A stretch of 64,000 nucleotides of DNA from Marvania coccoides (Eukaryota; Chlorophyta; Trebouxiophyceae; Chlorellales; Chlorellaceae). Shown here piece after piece: positions 21,626-33,977 of the stretch (within the stretch, counting starts at the first letter, position 1; each line of letters begins with the position of its first letter). The notes beneath the pieces were generated by a model. It saw only the letters and a list, made by a program, of their open reading frames with translations, was not told where the DNA came from and did not search any database. The stretch lies in the NCBI GenBank assembly GCA_963854735.1, contig OY978102.1:1364001-1428000 (forward strand). The letters run 5' to 3'. A program made the translations under genes and the position numbers.

Positions 21626-23480
21626 TCACACTTCATTAAAGGCCGCAGATGACAAAGGTGGGAAGGGGTCTGTCTTGGCCACCACCATGACTTTGTTGCG
21701 ATGGCTGATGTACCCCTTGACGTACTTTCTATAGATCAAATTTGCCGCCACACATTCCACCTCGTCCATGTCCATCTCACACCCCAGCACGCCCATAGCC
21801 TGCTGAAACTGCGCCAGTGGGATCTGCGCCGCCTTGGCTGGCTCCTGCTCTGCGTGCAGCGCCCACACCCGCCGCAGCAGCCGCCGCTGCACCGCCGCCT
21901 GTTAAATTAAAGAAAGGAAACGAAGGATTAGGCGCCTGGCATCACTATTGTTTTATGAAATTTTAAAGTTGCGAATTATTTAATACAACGTGGACAGCTC
22001 AATTTCACTTTGTTATTAAATTAACGTAAAATGCAATGCAAGTATCGCACCTGCAGCTTCTCCAGCAGCAGGTAGGTGCCGTCCCTGATGAACAGCGTCT
22101 GCTGCGCCGCCAGGGTTGAGGCGCACAGCCCCACGTCCCCCGTCTTCACCGCCTGCACCAGCGGCTGGTAGGGCGCCAACACATCGGGAAATTCCGCCAG
22201 GAGGGCCGGGGAGGGCACCTCGCCCAGCAGCAAGCCCACCGGGACCAGGTACTTAAGGATGCGGGCCTTGTTGGCGCGGGCGCCGCGGTGGCAGTGCCGC
22301 AGCGCGTACATCAGGTCGTCCTCTGCCGCTTTCTGCAGAAGTACGTGAAGATAAATTTGAGCAAATACATCACTGCACAGGCCATTCTTTACTCAATCAA
22401 CCTCTTATGCAATGCTGAATTTGCATTGATTATTATATTATTGTTTAGCTCCACTCACGTATTGTTCGTTGAAGATGGCCAGCCTGCCCGAGAAGAACTT
22501 GAAGGTGACCCGCTGCGACGCTGGAAAGGACTCAAATGGCGGGAACTGCGGGTTGTCCAGCGTCCTGATGAGGTTGGTGCACAGCCGCAGCGTGTTGAGC
22601 TTGAAATAGATCTTAATGGAGGTGTTCACGATGTCCAGCGCCGCCATTTTCTTGGCAGGGACGCTGGAGGAGTTGACAGACGCTGAGAAACACTTTCGCA
22701 GTTGGTCGCCGCAGTCGCCCAGCCGAATAGCGCGCATGCTGCCTGCTGCGCGCGCCTCTGCGTCCACCGCCTCGGCAGCTGCCCGGAGGTTGCGCACCAC
22801 TGTGTGCATGGGGTGCACCACCCATGCGCTTTCTTCCTTTCGAAAAACGCTCACAAAGTAAGGCAGCGCCTGCACCGCCTTGTCGTACGCTTCTGCGCGG
22901 TTGCCTACCTGCAGCGCGGCGATGCTGGAGGCGTGCAGCGCCAGAAAGTTGCCCCAGTCGGCGGGGAGGCGCTCGCAGGCAGGGGCAGGGGACCAACGAG
23001 GGTTGGCTCGAGCCGACATAATGGCTGCGTTAGCGTCTGCGGAGTTGATGGCCAGTAGGTCCTTCATACGAGGACCTGGGTGAAGAGGGCCAGAGGGAGA
23101 GGAGGGGTGAGCAGCAGAGGGGAGGTGTTGGGAAGAAAAAAATGTCTCACCATTTTGGCGCTTGATGCATTCTTGAACTGCTTGTACATACGCTACAAAG
23201 TTGTTCATTTCGATTGGATTATACGGCCCCTGAAAAAGGGACCGAAAAAAACGAAACTAAAATTAAATTGCGATCTTTGTTTGAAGAGAATGATTTATTA
23301 TGTATTGAAGAGATCGTGCAAGATGTTGCGATTAAAAATAAATAAATTATAATTTAATAAATACCGATGAATTTGAAGGCAAGCGTTGTGATGAAAGAAG
23401 CTGGAGGGAAGCTGCTTCGAAAATACGATTTTCCACCCTTTTGTATGGCATTGCGATTTTTTAACCTGCTCAGCGTCCAT
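21626..23480 (-). CDS. PCID2: PCID2/Thp1-type PCI-domain protein (TREX-2)
   Basis: PCID2 (yeast Thp1) is the PCI-domain partner of GANP/Sac3 in TREX-2, which couples transcription to mRNA export at nuclear pores. Exons: 23480-23466, 23229-23151, 23075-22459, 22332-22051 and 21898-21626, giving 421 residues, close to animal PCID2 (about 400). A helical repeat region (NRAEAYDKAVQALPYFVSVF) precedes the PCI module with NEQY, KAAEDDLMYALRHC, RILKYLVPVGLLLG and a winged-helix end (CVAANLIYRKYVKGYISH). The five-codon first exon (MDAEQ, weak GTTAAA donor) is predicted only because it restores GPYNPIEMNN in frame; translation could also begin at the Met at 23208. Upstream is the divergent GUP1-type gene. 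Confidence 0.88.
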
Positions 23481-23612
23481 CTTACATTCTATGTCGACGT
23501 ACCCCAGAAAGCAGCAGCATGAAGGAATCTTTGAAAACGATAGCCGCCTGTCGAATTGATACGTACATTGGTACTTTGGTGTGAGGCGGAACTCGAAATA
23601 ATATTTTCAGCA

Positions 23613-25815
23613 ATGCGGATGCGCTTTCGCCGAAATAGCGCGGCCTCAGCGCGGCCTCTGTTCAGAAGCACTGCTGCTGCAGTTTTGCTGCCGTTGCTGA
23701 CAGGCTCTTGTCATTTTTTTTTTTTTTTTTTTTTATTATTATTTCGCACACAAATATGCTTTCAATATATTTATATATCGTATGATTGAAGCCACAGCGT
23801 TTCTGAACGTATTATTTCTAAAATTTTGATCGAGTAAAAAATAAAATGCAAACGCGGCTTTGGCGCTTTCACGATACCTAAAATAAATTGATAAAAATGA
23901 AAATGCATCGAGTGGAGCTCGCAGTGTACGCCACGGTGCGCGTCGCCTGCGTTTAGCTTCAATTTCAATCTTTCGTTATTAATTTTCGCCACTAAATCTC
24001 CCTCCTTTCTCTCCTTTATCTCTCTCAGGTAGTAGCTCTTGCTCTGGGACACCTCATTTGGGCTGGTTTCCAGTACAGTCTGCTATTTGAGGCGGGCAGC
24101 AAGTGGGATGGCTACGCTCCTGGCCTGCGTCACGGCTGGCTGCTGGGGCGCCGCATCGACCTGTCGGACGCCCAGTGGCGAGAATTTCGAGCGTCAGCGC
24201 TGCCCTTGCTAGCAACCCTCCTCGCCTTCGCAGCTCTTTCTCATGGCCTGAGGCGGCGCTGGCCGGCAGCCAGGGTGCCCTCCTGCCTGGGCTTTGCAAC
24301 AGTTTTTCTGGTGTACCTTCATGGATTCTGCGCGCTGTATGTGTTTGTGCTGGTGGCTGCCAACTGGGCCGTCGCACAGGCCACGGCAGGCACTCGGTTT
24401 GGGTGAGAGGCAGAAAAATGAGCACAGCTGTTTTGAGACAGGGAAAAAAACACCACAATTAATCTCTATTCATTTATTTTTCAATACCATAATGCAGGGC
24501 TTTCGTTATCTGGGCTGCCAACATCGCTGTGCTGCTGAGCGTGCGGCTGGTGGATGGCTTCCCTGCCGCGATGCTGCTGGGTCCGCGGTTTGCGTGGCTG
24601 GACAGCCACCGCGGGGTGATGCGGTGGCACATTTGCTACAATCTGACCATGCTGCGCATGCTGAGCTTCGCGCTGGACCTGCATTGGCGGCGCAGTGCAG
24701 AACAGCAGCAGCGCAAGGCTGCCGCAAAGGAAGAAAAGCCTCCTGCTGCACAAAAACAAAAGCAAGCTGACGGAGGAAGCTATCTCTCTAAAAATCGTAA
24801 CGCGAACAGCGACGCTGCAGACCTCTCAGCTGCCTTCCAGCTTCCTTCTTCGGCCAAAGAGCGGCAGGCCACTGCCCTCCCCTCAGAAGCAGACTATAGC
24901 CTCCCACTAGCCCTTGCACACGCTCTCTACCCCCCTCTCTACCTCGCTGGGCCCATCATCACCTTTCACGACTTTGCATGGCAGATGCGATGCACCGACA
25001 AATCAATCGTAAATAAAGGAAGCGGCTCCCCCCCTTCACCCACGCAGGTGGCCAAACGGTACTTCTGGCGGCTCTTTGCTGACGCTGTGTGCATCGAGCT
25101 GGTCACACACTGCCTGTACTTCAATTCTTTGGCAGTACATCGAGTTGGAAAGCGGTACACCCCACATGGCCTCGCCCACGGTCCCCACGAGGTTGGCCTC
25201 ACCGCCTGGTGGGTGCTTTCTTTCATGTGGCTCAAGTTTGCGGTGATTTGGCGCACTTTCCGCCTGGCAGCGTTGTTGGAAGGGCTGGACCCTCCGGAGA
25301 ACATGGTGAGGTGTTTCGCAGATAACTACGACGTGGAAGGGTTCTGGAGGGGGTGGCACTCGTCGTACAACCGGTGGCTGGTGCGGTACATGTACGTGCC
25401 CATGGGGGGCTCCGCCCGGCGCGCGCTTTCCATTTGGCCGATCTTTCTTTTTGTGGCGCTGTGGCACGACTTGGAGTGGCGCCTCTTGAGCTGGGCCTGG
25501 CTCATCTGCGCCGCGTTCCTGCCGGAAATGCTGGTCAAAAGGGCTGCATCGTCCAAAAGGTTCGATGGAGTGCGGGGAGGGGCGGGATTTCGGGCTGCTG
25601 CTGCTGCCGCTTGCGCGGTGAACTGTGCTGGGCTGATGGCTGTCAACATGGTCGGATTTGTGGTGGGGCTCGACGGCATGGGTGACCTATTTCGAGAGAT
25701 GGTGGGTTCGCCGCGCTACGTTGGCGCCTTGCTGGTTTCTTTCTTCTGCGCCATGCAGCTCAACTTTGCATGGCAGGGCCGGGAAAAGCTCAAAGCCAAG
25801 GCCAGCAAAGGATGA
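23613..25815 (+). CDS. GUP1: GUP1-type MBOAT acyltransferase (5' end uncertain)
   Basis: Membrane-bound O-acyltransferase of the GUP1/HHAT-like branch; yeast GUP1 remodels GPI-anchor lipids in the ER. Firm exons are 24029-24402 and 24498-25815. A first exon 23613-23681 (MRMRFRRNS...) is possible through a weak GTTTTG donor, but the 5' end is not resolved. GUP1 signatures: GLRHGWLLGRRIDLSDAQWR in the N-terminal part, FWRGWHSSYNRWLVRYMYVP, and the MBOAT histidine in FLFVALWHDLEWRLL. Many hydrophobic helices are visible, and a Lys/Gln/Ser-rich loop insert follows FALDLHWRR. About 587 residues with the proposed start. Lies head-to-head with PCID2. Confidence 0.85.
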
Positions 25816-26320
25816 TGACTAAGTAAACGCCCTTCATGATTTATATTCGTTTAATTGTGGAACTGAAATGTAAAAATTTCCAGACTTTGTGCATTTTCTT
25901 TACATTCGGTCCAAGTCTTTGCAAATCGGCGAGTGGCCAAAAACAGACCTGGGGGCCAATCTAATAGGAAAAAAGCAAGGGAAGAAAAATGTAACGTGCA
26001 ATTGTCTATTTTATTATAGTAAAATGAAAGTGGATTTCGATTCAGCAACAACTTTTACTCGTTGACACTCAACAGCAGGTAGCCAACGAGGCTGATGGAT
26101 GGACAGAGAGAAGAAAAATATAAAAATGCAAAGAAAGGAAACCGAGAAGAAGAAGGAAAGAAACAAGTGGAAAAAAACACCTGTGGAGGAAACTCAAATC
26201 GTTTTGTGTTGCTACTTTTCGTTGTACTAAAAACTAAAACAGAAGAAGAAAAGGGATAATAATTTATGAAAGCCACTGTATCTCTTGTTAAACGCTATCG
26301 TGCCATCTAAAACTCTATCT
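25816..26320. other. Intergenic, 505 bp
   Basis: Convergent 3' flanks of the GUP1-type gene and the NT-C2 gene. AT-rich and purine-rich runs (AGAAGAAGGAAAG); no coding exon found. Confidence 0.55.
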
Positions 26321-28668
26321 TTAACGGGCATATGTAGCGACAGGGGCAGCTGCCTCTTGGTGCTCCTCATAGACCATCACATGCACGCACGTTGGCTCCT
26401 CGTCCTTCTGCTGCTCTCGCCGCTCTTCGTCCCCGTCGGTCGAGTACCCGTCGGTGGAGGTTCTGCAAGAGTCCGAGTCAGCGTCGAACGCCTCGTTGCT
26501 CTGGATGGGGGATTTCCTGGGCGTCAGCTGAGGCGAGGCATCCGGCGCGACCCTGGCGCTGTTGTTGCCGCCGCCGCGCCTGAACGGAGACATCCACCCC
26601 CCGCCACTGAGGATGCTGCGGCCGGTGGGGGGAGGCGAGGCCGCATCGTCGTTCACCAGCATCGCCCTGGTGCCAGTCACAAATGCCAAGCGAGCATCCA
26701 GTGAGTCTACCTGCCCCTCCAGCGCCCGCACCTTCTCCTGTAGCTCCATGAGCGCGTGGTCCTTCTGCATCAGCGCGTGCGCACGCTCCTCAGCAGCGGC
26801 CTGCGCTGCCTTGAGGTGAGTGGTCAGGGTGTCGACCTGGTGCGCCTTTGCCCGCACCTGCCCCTGCATCTCCATCATCGCAAACTCCTTCTCCGCCAGC
26901 GACACTTTGGCTTCCACCAGCGCATGCACGATGGCGTCAGCGCCGCTGCTGCCCAGGAGGCCTCCGGTGCCGCTGGAAGTAGAGCAAGGGGAGTCGGCAA
27001 CTGAATCGCCAAACCGCATGCCGGTCATCAGCTGGCGCTCGGTGGTCTCCAGGCGTTGCAGCAGCATATCCTTGGCGCGCTCTGCGATAATAAAAAAGTG
27101 GAAAAGAGGACGAGTTTAATACTTCGAAATTATACTAAAACCGGAGAGCACAAAAAAAAAATATATATATATAAACTCACTCAGGTTGTCGATCTCAATG
27201 CCGCGCTGTACCGCCACCGACGCCTCCGAAAATTTCTCCGCCAGCGCGTCGTCACGCTCCCGCGCCAGCCGCCGGCACCGCCGCTGCATCGCACTCACAC
27301 TGGCCTCAGTGACCGCGGGACTGATCGCGCGGTCCAGCGATGCCATGGAGACGTTGCGGGAGACAGGGGTGGAGAACCCTGCGGGGGCCTCTCCGTCGCC
27401 ATCGCTGTTTTCTGCCGTTGTGTCGTGCTGCCGCAGAGCGGGGTCACCCTCCTCATCGGGAGTGGCCAAAATCAGCTCCTCCTCCACGACATCGAGGTCA
27501 TATTCATCGAACGCGTCGTCGTCATCCTCCCCACCGACATCCAGCGCCCGCCTGACTCCATCGAACCTGAAGGTTCCGTTGGCACCGCTACTCCCATCTC
27601 CATGTTCTACGTAAGAAGGCTCAGCAGACGGAAGGGTGGACTGCGCGTCACCGCCCTGCATCCAGGGATCGGGCGAGGACGCGGCTGTGGACGAGTCTCC
27701 GGCGTAGTGCGCCAGCGTGAGGGCTGCCGACTCCTCGGCAGGCAGCGATGCGGTGGAGGGGGCGGGAGTGATGGACAGCTCGCTGCCGTCCTCGGACACT
27801 GCGTCATCGCCACTGGGCTTCCACTGCTGCAGCCACATGGAGCAAATCGACACTGTCAGCTTGCCAGAAGGCCTGCAAAAGGGAGGGGTGGAAATCTTGT
27901 TGATATTGAGTAAACAAGGTAACTTCTTATCATCGAAAAAAGAAAGCGGCGTAATAGGTGGGACGTACGTGAGGTCTAGCACGAGGCGCTCCGGCTCGTT
28001 GGGCTCCTCGCTGCTGTCGTGTCCGCAAAATTGGGCCAGGTCCAGCGGCACGGATGCCACAACATCGCCCAGGCCCAGCGGCTGCCCGCACTCATCCACC
28101 GGCACCGACTGCACCTGCAGCTCGCAGGGCTTGGGCTTCCAGGGACCTTCCTGGTCGCGGGTCAGCGTACAAACCTGCGGTCGACCAACATACGTGAATA
28201 GTGAGGGATGCACATCCCAGAGCGGGAAGCCAAAAACGGCAACGGCGCGATAGATCCCGTGCTGCAAACATTGTGGAATGGACACATTATGGAGGGAAAT
28301 GCAACGCACCTGGGTGAGGGTCGCGTCCCAGTATACAACGCCCTGGTTTTCGCCTTCAGACCAAACATCTGAGCACTCTGACACGGTCAACTTGCCCTGA
28401 CGCTTCCAGACGAAGCAGACCTCGGTTCCTGTGGCCACAGGCAAGTTTTCTGCAGCGCAGTGGGGGCAATCTGTGAGAATACAGAGGTCGGTCGGATTTC
28501 GGTAGACCTCGAGCCGTTAGCCGACAAATACGAGATACGGAAGCCTCAGGACTCACCGGCGCCCTCAATCTCACAAACAACATTGTATTTTCGAATGGTA
28601 TCGGCCGGGACGCTGCCCTTGGCTTCTGCGAGGTGGGTCTGGTTAGATTCGTTCATCGAGAGCTCCAT
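26321..28668 (-). CDS. NT-C2 domain / coiled-coil protein
   Basis: Five exons (28668-28557, 28449-28310, 28174-27969, 27872-27181, 27081-26321) with agreeing phases give 636 residues. Residues about 1-165 look like an NT-C2 domain (the N-terminal C2 of EEIG1/EHBP1 and plant PMI-type proteins): YNVVCEIEGAENLP, EVCFVWKRQGKL, VVYWDATLTQ, and a final strand GKLTVSICSMWLQQW. Such domains bind membranes or small GTPases and link organelles to cytoskeleton. A long acidic, Ser-rich linker follows (DDDDAFDEYDLDVVEEE), then coiled-coil segments with heptads (LARERDDALAEKF; ELQEKVRALEGQVDSLDARL). A phospho-site-like Ser/Thr-rich tail ends the protein. The exact partner is unknown. Confidence 0.75.
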
Positions 28669-28895
28669 CTCCCCATCAAGAGCCCAAGCGCGGCTGTTCT
28701 GGAGTTAATACGTTTAGTTGATTGAAAAGTATCGTTCTTTTGCTGAAACAATCGATACAGACCCAAAGAACATCAAGGAAAATTGAAATAGCGCGCGCGA
28801 GAGGGGAAGCAACAAGCGGAGGGAGGTTTTGCTTGCCGTTGTGCGTCGGTTTCGGCACGCATACTCGCCACACTGGGCCGCAGGAGTAGGCAAGT

Positions 28896-28903
28896 TATAT
28901 AAG
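28896..28903 (+). promoter_or_regulatory. TATA-like box
   Basis: TATATAAG about 33 bp upstream of the ATG of the small gene starting at 28929 and about 228 bp from the divergent NT-C2 start. Spacing suits a TATA element for the plus-strand gene, whose leader would then be very short. Confidence 0.3.
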
Positions 28904-28928
28904 CCTTCCCATAGCCTCTCTCGCCTGC

Positions 28929-29195
28929 ATGAGATGCAGACCGGTCCTTCAGCGTACGGAGCGGTGGCCTCTGCTGCCCGCTCCGCAAAAGTCCAACCAG
29001 CTATACGAGATGCGCATGGTAGCTATCCACAATTCTGAAATGTCTAGATTGGGGACGTGGGCAGCTACAATATCGCCCTGGTCATGCAGTCTCCGCCTTC
29101 ATGCACAGGAGGTCAGTCAGTTGCTGCAAAATACGTTTTCCTCGTGTATTACAGGGCTTGGAACGCGCCAATTCAGTCCAAATATAGAGAAGTAA
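28929..29195 (+). CDS. Possible small three-exon gene, unknown
   Basis: Proposed exons 28929-29018, 29048-29111 and 29155-29195 give 64 residues (starting MRCRPVLQR, with MIGDVGSYNIALVMQSPP across the first junction, ending QFSPNIEK). Support: both GT-AG introns keep the frame, the pieces are GC-richer than the flanks, and a TATATAAG lies just upstream. Against: introns of 29 and 43 bp are far shorter than elsewhere in the window, and no family is recognised. Convergent with MLH1, whose stop lies 87 bp away. Could instead be a fragment or chance. Confidence 0.3.
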   Translation: MRCRPVLQRTERWPLLPAPQKSNQLYEMRMVAIHNSEMSRLGTWAATISPWSCSLRLHAQEVSQLLQNTFSSCITGLGTRQFSPNIEK

Positions 29196-29281
29196 AGTGC
29201 CATATTCATTGCCTGCGCTTTGGCAAATTAAAGGCTCTGTAACAAAGCCAAGTTTCATTTGTTATCAAAGTCTCGCCGCTC

Positions 29282-32122
29282 TCAGCACCTCTCAAACACC
29301 CGGTACAGGTGCTCCAGCCGGGTCAGCTCCACCACAGACCCGTCGCTCCCCCGCTCAGCCGATGGCCGCAGGAACAGCCGCAGCGCCGGCAGCAGCACGT
29401 GCTGGGCCTCCCACTCCCTCCTCCGCAGCTCATACTCCGCCGCTGCTGCACCTGCAAGGGTGCTGCCATTCCCTGCGCCTTCTCCACCTTCGTCACTGCC
29501 TTTGATATTGTCGGAAGAAAGAAATGCGTCCACCTGGGGGTCAGCGCGCACAGCGTACAGGTTTGCCAGCGCCCTGGCCAGCCCCTCGAAGCACCCCCCC
29601 TCCTCCTGCCACTCCACGCTCTGCCCCAGCGCCAGCACGAACTCCGGGAGGTGCTGCGCGGGCGGGTGGTACTGCTCAATCAAAGCAGGCACAGCGGTGA
29701 TGCGCCCGTCAGCATCAACACCCACTGAGAAACAGTCGCTCAACAGCTCCGCCTTCTTCTTGATCAAGTCCCCCAGCAGCTCCGCCACCTCCTCTTTGGT
29801 GCCCCCCTGCGGGCTGTCCGCCCACCGCCCCGCAGCTGCCTCGATTTCTAAAGCAAGCAGCGCCAGGTCGGCAGCGGGCGCTGGTGGGTGCAGCGGCACC
29901 CTGGGCGCGCTGCCGAACCGGCGCAGCACCTGCTGGTAGAACATGTCCTCGGTCAGCGTCGCAAGGTCCAGCAGGTACAGCCTCGTCCCGGACTGCACCA
30001 GGCAGCGGTGAGAATCTGCCAACCCAACAAAAGTGGCAGACTTGAGCAGGTTGGCGACGCCCGCGTGCGGGGCGCGCTCTGCGGCCGCCAGCAGCCGCTC
30101 GACGGACTCCAAGCCGGCGGATTGAGAGGGGTTTGCTCGGTGGCGCACCGCAGCTTGCAACTGCTGCTGCTGTTGTTGAGCACCGCTGCCGCCGCAGGAG
30201 GGCGCTGCGCCGTTCCCAGCGGTGGCAATTTCCATGGCGGTGGGCAGAAAAGGGTCAGACGAGGGTCCACCTCCGCCTGCAGCGCCACCGTCTCGTCGCC
30301 TACGCCGTAGTGGCACCGATGTCAGATCCAGCGCTGCTGCCCCATTGGGCGCACCCCTCTCTACAATCCGCTGCTCTATTGGATGTGCTGCCAAGTCTGC
30401 TGGGTCCTCCATCGCTTGGTCACCTGCTGCTGCAGGAGCAGGAGCGGTGGCACCTCCGCCACTGCCAGCTTGGAAGGAGGACAGCGGTTGGGTGAATGCG
30501 TGCAGCGTCTGCGCCCTGGCATCCGTGCGCACCAGTTTGTTGGGGCGGTACACCCCGGGGGCATTGGGAGGCGGCGCAAGGTCCGTGGGGGGCGGCGGCG
30601 GCGGCGCCGCTCCTGGCAGCAGCGCCTGCTTGAACGTGCGCTGGGCGTTGGAGCTCAGCAGCGCTGCCTCCACCGCGTCGCGCACCGCCTCCACCAGCTC
30701 CTCCTGGTGCAAGAACGCCACTTCTTTCTTCGTGGGGTGGATGTTAACATCGACATCGCCTGGCGGCAGCCGAACTTCAAAAAATGCAAAGGGCTTGGCG
30801 GCTTTGGGCAGGATGGCGGCGTAGGTGGCTTCCAGGCAGCGCTTCAGAGGTGGGAACTCCACGGAGCGGCCGTTGATGAAGAGCACCAGGTGAGTTTTTC
30901 GCCCTGCATAGTCAGCCCCGGTGATGAATCCCTCGATGCTGCATTTAATGGCGTCTGAAGGGGCGTTGTGCGATGAGGGACCAGCAGTGTCAGATAAAGA
31001 TATTTCGTTAGCACCCTCCGCTGCCTGCCGCTGCTTATCTGCGGGAGGGTAACCCCCTCCGCAGCTCACAGACAGCGGAACTACATTTTTGGCCACAGTG
31101 GCGCCGTACACCGCGCGAATGGCGTCCTGCCGGCTGCCCCCCGCTTGCGTGGCCAGGTCCGCTTTGGCCTCGCCCGCTTTCTTCACCGCCATCGCCGCTC
31201 CAGCGCGGTATACGGCGTAGCGGCCGACCACGTCCAGAATGGCGGAATACTCCTCAGAGGCGCTCTTCAGAGCCTGGAAAATAGAAGTAAATAAGTTTAT
31301 ATTCATATATTAAAGCGTCCAAGCTACTTGGAGACAAAAAATTGTCGAAAACAGCCCCTTAATGAGCGAGAAAATGCCAAAGAAATAAAATCACCTTTCG
31401 GCGCAGCGGGACATTATAAAACAGGTCTTCAGCCAAAATGACGGTGCCCTGGGTGGCTGCAGCGGGTTTCGGGGTGTGAGGGTCCATGCGGCCGTCCCTG
31501 TAGGTCGCTTTCCACCCGTGTGTACTGCCTTGCACTGCCGTCATCGTGGTGACGGTGACGTGGCTTACGTAAGAAATGGAAGCCAGGGCCTCGCCGCGGA
31601 ACCCCAGGGTGCCGATGGAGGCGAGGTCCTCAAAGGCATGCAGCTTGGAGGTGGTGTGGCGCTCGCAGAGGATGCCCAGATCCTCTTTCTGTACGACGAA
31701 GGGGGGAAAATGACGGAGTTTATTTTGGTCAGCTGGGGCTTGAATACAATTGGGGTAAAATGCAAAAATTACAGGTAACAGCGCTATAAACCGACATACT
31801 ACTCACCCTGATGCCGCACCCGTTGTCCTGCACCTGCAGCGACTTGATTCCTCCGTCCTTGGCGGTGACGGTGATGGAGGTGGCACCCGCGTCGAGGCTG
31901 TTCTCAATCAGCTCCTTGACGGCGTTGGCGGGGCGCTGCAGGGGGGGCAGATGGAAAAGGGAGTGTAACAGCAGCCAAAAGACCAATATTAATGGGTTCA
32001 AAAATTTGATTTAATCTACCAACCTGAACCACCTCGCCGGCAGCAATTCTGTTGACCACCGTCTCATCCAGCCGCTTGATCTCTTTGGGGAGGCGTTGCG
32101 GCGACTGTGGGCTGGCGCTCAT
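29282..32122 (-). CDS. MLH1: DNA mismatch repair protein MLH1
   Basis: MutL homolog that pairs with PMS proteins downstream of MutS-alpha/beta in mismatch repair and meiosis. Four exons (32122-32024, 31935-31807, 31688-31395, 31273-29282) give 837 residues. The GHKL ATPase has [14 protein letters not shown] (motif I), DNGCGI (II), TSKL with [13 protein letters not shown] (III) and the MutL transducer with [14 protein letters not shown]. The linker is long and Ala/Pro/Gln-rich. The C-terminal domain ends in HLYRVFERC; a FERC terminus is the MLH1 hallmark and distinguishes it from PMS1/PMS2. MLH1 itself supplies this C-terminus to the PMS-partner endonuclease site. Confidence 0.94.
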
Positions 32123-32314
32123 CCCTCCTCACGCTCGCATTTGTTCCCCTTTTGAACTTTTATTTTCAAATTTTATTCGCGAAGTGGCACGCTACTGCTG
32201 CTATTTTACACTTCTTCCGTATTACAATAAAATAATAATAAAATCTTGGAGACAAGCTCCCAACTGCTCTCAAAAACACTTTTGCTTTTTTAGCTAGCTC
32301 TCTCAACCACCCTC

Positions 32315-33715
32315 TCACTGACCACCACCACCAGCCTCCCTCTCGGTCTTCTCCTTGAACGCCGCCTTCCCCTCCTCCACCGCCGACTTCACCATCTCCG
32401 CAAAGTCAACGCCGCCCTCCGCGTTCGGTTGCAGCAGGTGCGCCTCAAAAAATGCCGCCCCTGCGTCATCCCACAGCCCCAGCCGCTCAGCCGCCTGCCC
32501 CTCCCTGTACCACCCCTTCACGAACTTCGGGTCCACGGTGCGGGACACACGGGCATCTCGCAGCGCGTCCTCGAATCGCAGGACCTTCATCGCTGCTGCC
32601 GCAGAATTGGCCCACAGCGCCGCAGAGTTGGTCTTGTGCCGCAACGCGGTGCGGTAGGCCTCCAGTGCAGCTTCATACTCTCCCGCCATAAACTCCTTGT
32701 TTCCCTGCGCCCTCAGTTCCTCAGCTTTGGACTCGTTGGGGTCCTCTGGAGCAGGAATCAGCGAGGCAGCGCCAGAATCACCCTCCGCAGCTGCCGTAGC
32801 CGCCCTCCTCGCCGCCTCACGCGCTTCCGCTTCTGCAATCAGCTCATCCACCCCGCGCTCGTCCCCCGCGCTCTGCCGCAGCAGCGTCTCTGCCAGCCCA
32901 CGGTGGCCCCAAGCGGCCGCCACAGCAGCAGGGGTCTGCCCGTCCTCCGTCTTCGCGCTGGCGTCGGCCCCGGCCTTCAGCAGCGCTCCCAACATGCGTT
33001 GGGATCCTGCTTCTGCCGCCACGTGCAGCGGCGTGAACCCGCCAGGCGCTGCAACGTTGGGGGAGGCGCCGGCGCTCAAAAGAACCTCCATGCATCGAGC
33101 GGCACCCTCCGCCTCGGCCTCCCTCCCCGGTAGCTTGAGCTTCAGTCCCGCCATGGCTGCGGCTATGAACACCGCGGCCATGCCGTTGTTGCCCACCGCA
33201 TTTGGGTCAGCTTTGCCGTCGCTCAAAAGGGCGGCTGCCACCTCGGGAAAACCGGAGCTGCAGGCTGCGAAGAGGTGCGGGCCGTGTGGGCCAGCGCCGG
33301 CGGCGTCGCCGCCTCGTTGTAGCAGCTCTGTGACCACTTGAGGCTGGTTGGCAGCCACTGCCGCTCCGAGAGGAGACACGCCTGCAGATGTTATTGCAAT
33401 AGGGCAGTGTGTAGTGTAAATAGCTTTGATACTATGCCGAATATGTAACATGGATTAAAATATGCCCCTCCCCTCCTCACCTTGTGCGTCCAGCGGACTG
33501 TTTGCATCAAAGGCGGCCTCCTCTCCGCCGTCAAAAAGGTGGGCCAGCAAATCGAGGTGGCCGTGGTGCCCCGCGAGGTGCAGGGCGTTGCGGCCGCTAT
33601 CATCTTTGACGTCGGATAGCGAGGTGCCCTTGGGGAGGCCTGCCCTCGCTTTTTCGAAAGATGCAATGTCGCCCGCAGTCGCGGCGTCGAGCAGCGCCTT
33701 GTGCGTTTCCGCCAT
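32315..33715 (-). CDS. Ankyrin-repeat and TPR protein
   Basis: Two exons, 33715-33481 and 33381-32315, give 433 residues. Residues about 1-230 hold ankyrin repeats (NALHLAGHHGHLDLLAHLF; GFTPLHVAAEAGSQRMLGAL; GQTPAAVAAAWGHRGLAETL). After an Ala/Glu linker come three TPR motifs of the Hsp70/Hsp90 co-chaperone kind (ELRAQGNKEFMAGEYEAALE; KGWYREGQAAERLGLWDDA). The combination ANK + TPR occurs in algal and plant proteins that may bind chaperones; the client is unknown. The C-terminus is a charged helix ending GGGGQ. Its stop lies 192 bp from the MLH1 start, same strand. Confidence 0.9.
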
Positions 33716-33977
33716 GCGTTTTATATGCCAAATTTAATTAAAAATACGTGCATACATTTTATCAAAATCGCACAGGTACCCCAAAAAAACAAAAAAAACA
33801 TAGCAGCCCTACTGGCCGGCCATAAAAGAATTCGCCTTAAAGGCGCCATGCTTCACTTTGTGGGCATGAGACACCGCAGGTGCTCGCACTCCATCAGGAC
33901 AGGCAGCATAGCACCTTGCATGCTCCCACCCTTAATTCGAAACTAGTGTTACTTAACTGTATAGTATTACTCCACGC

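Noticed and set aside
30222..30824. 200-residue plus-strand frame
   Set aside because: Shadow of the long MLH1 exon on the opposite strand.
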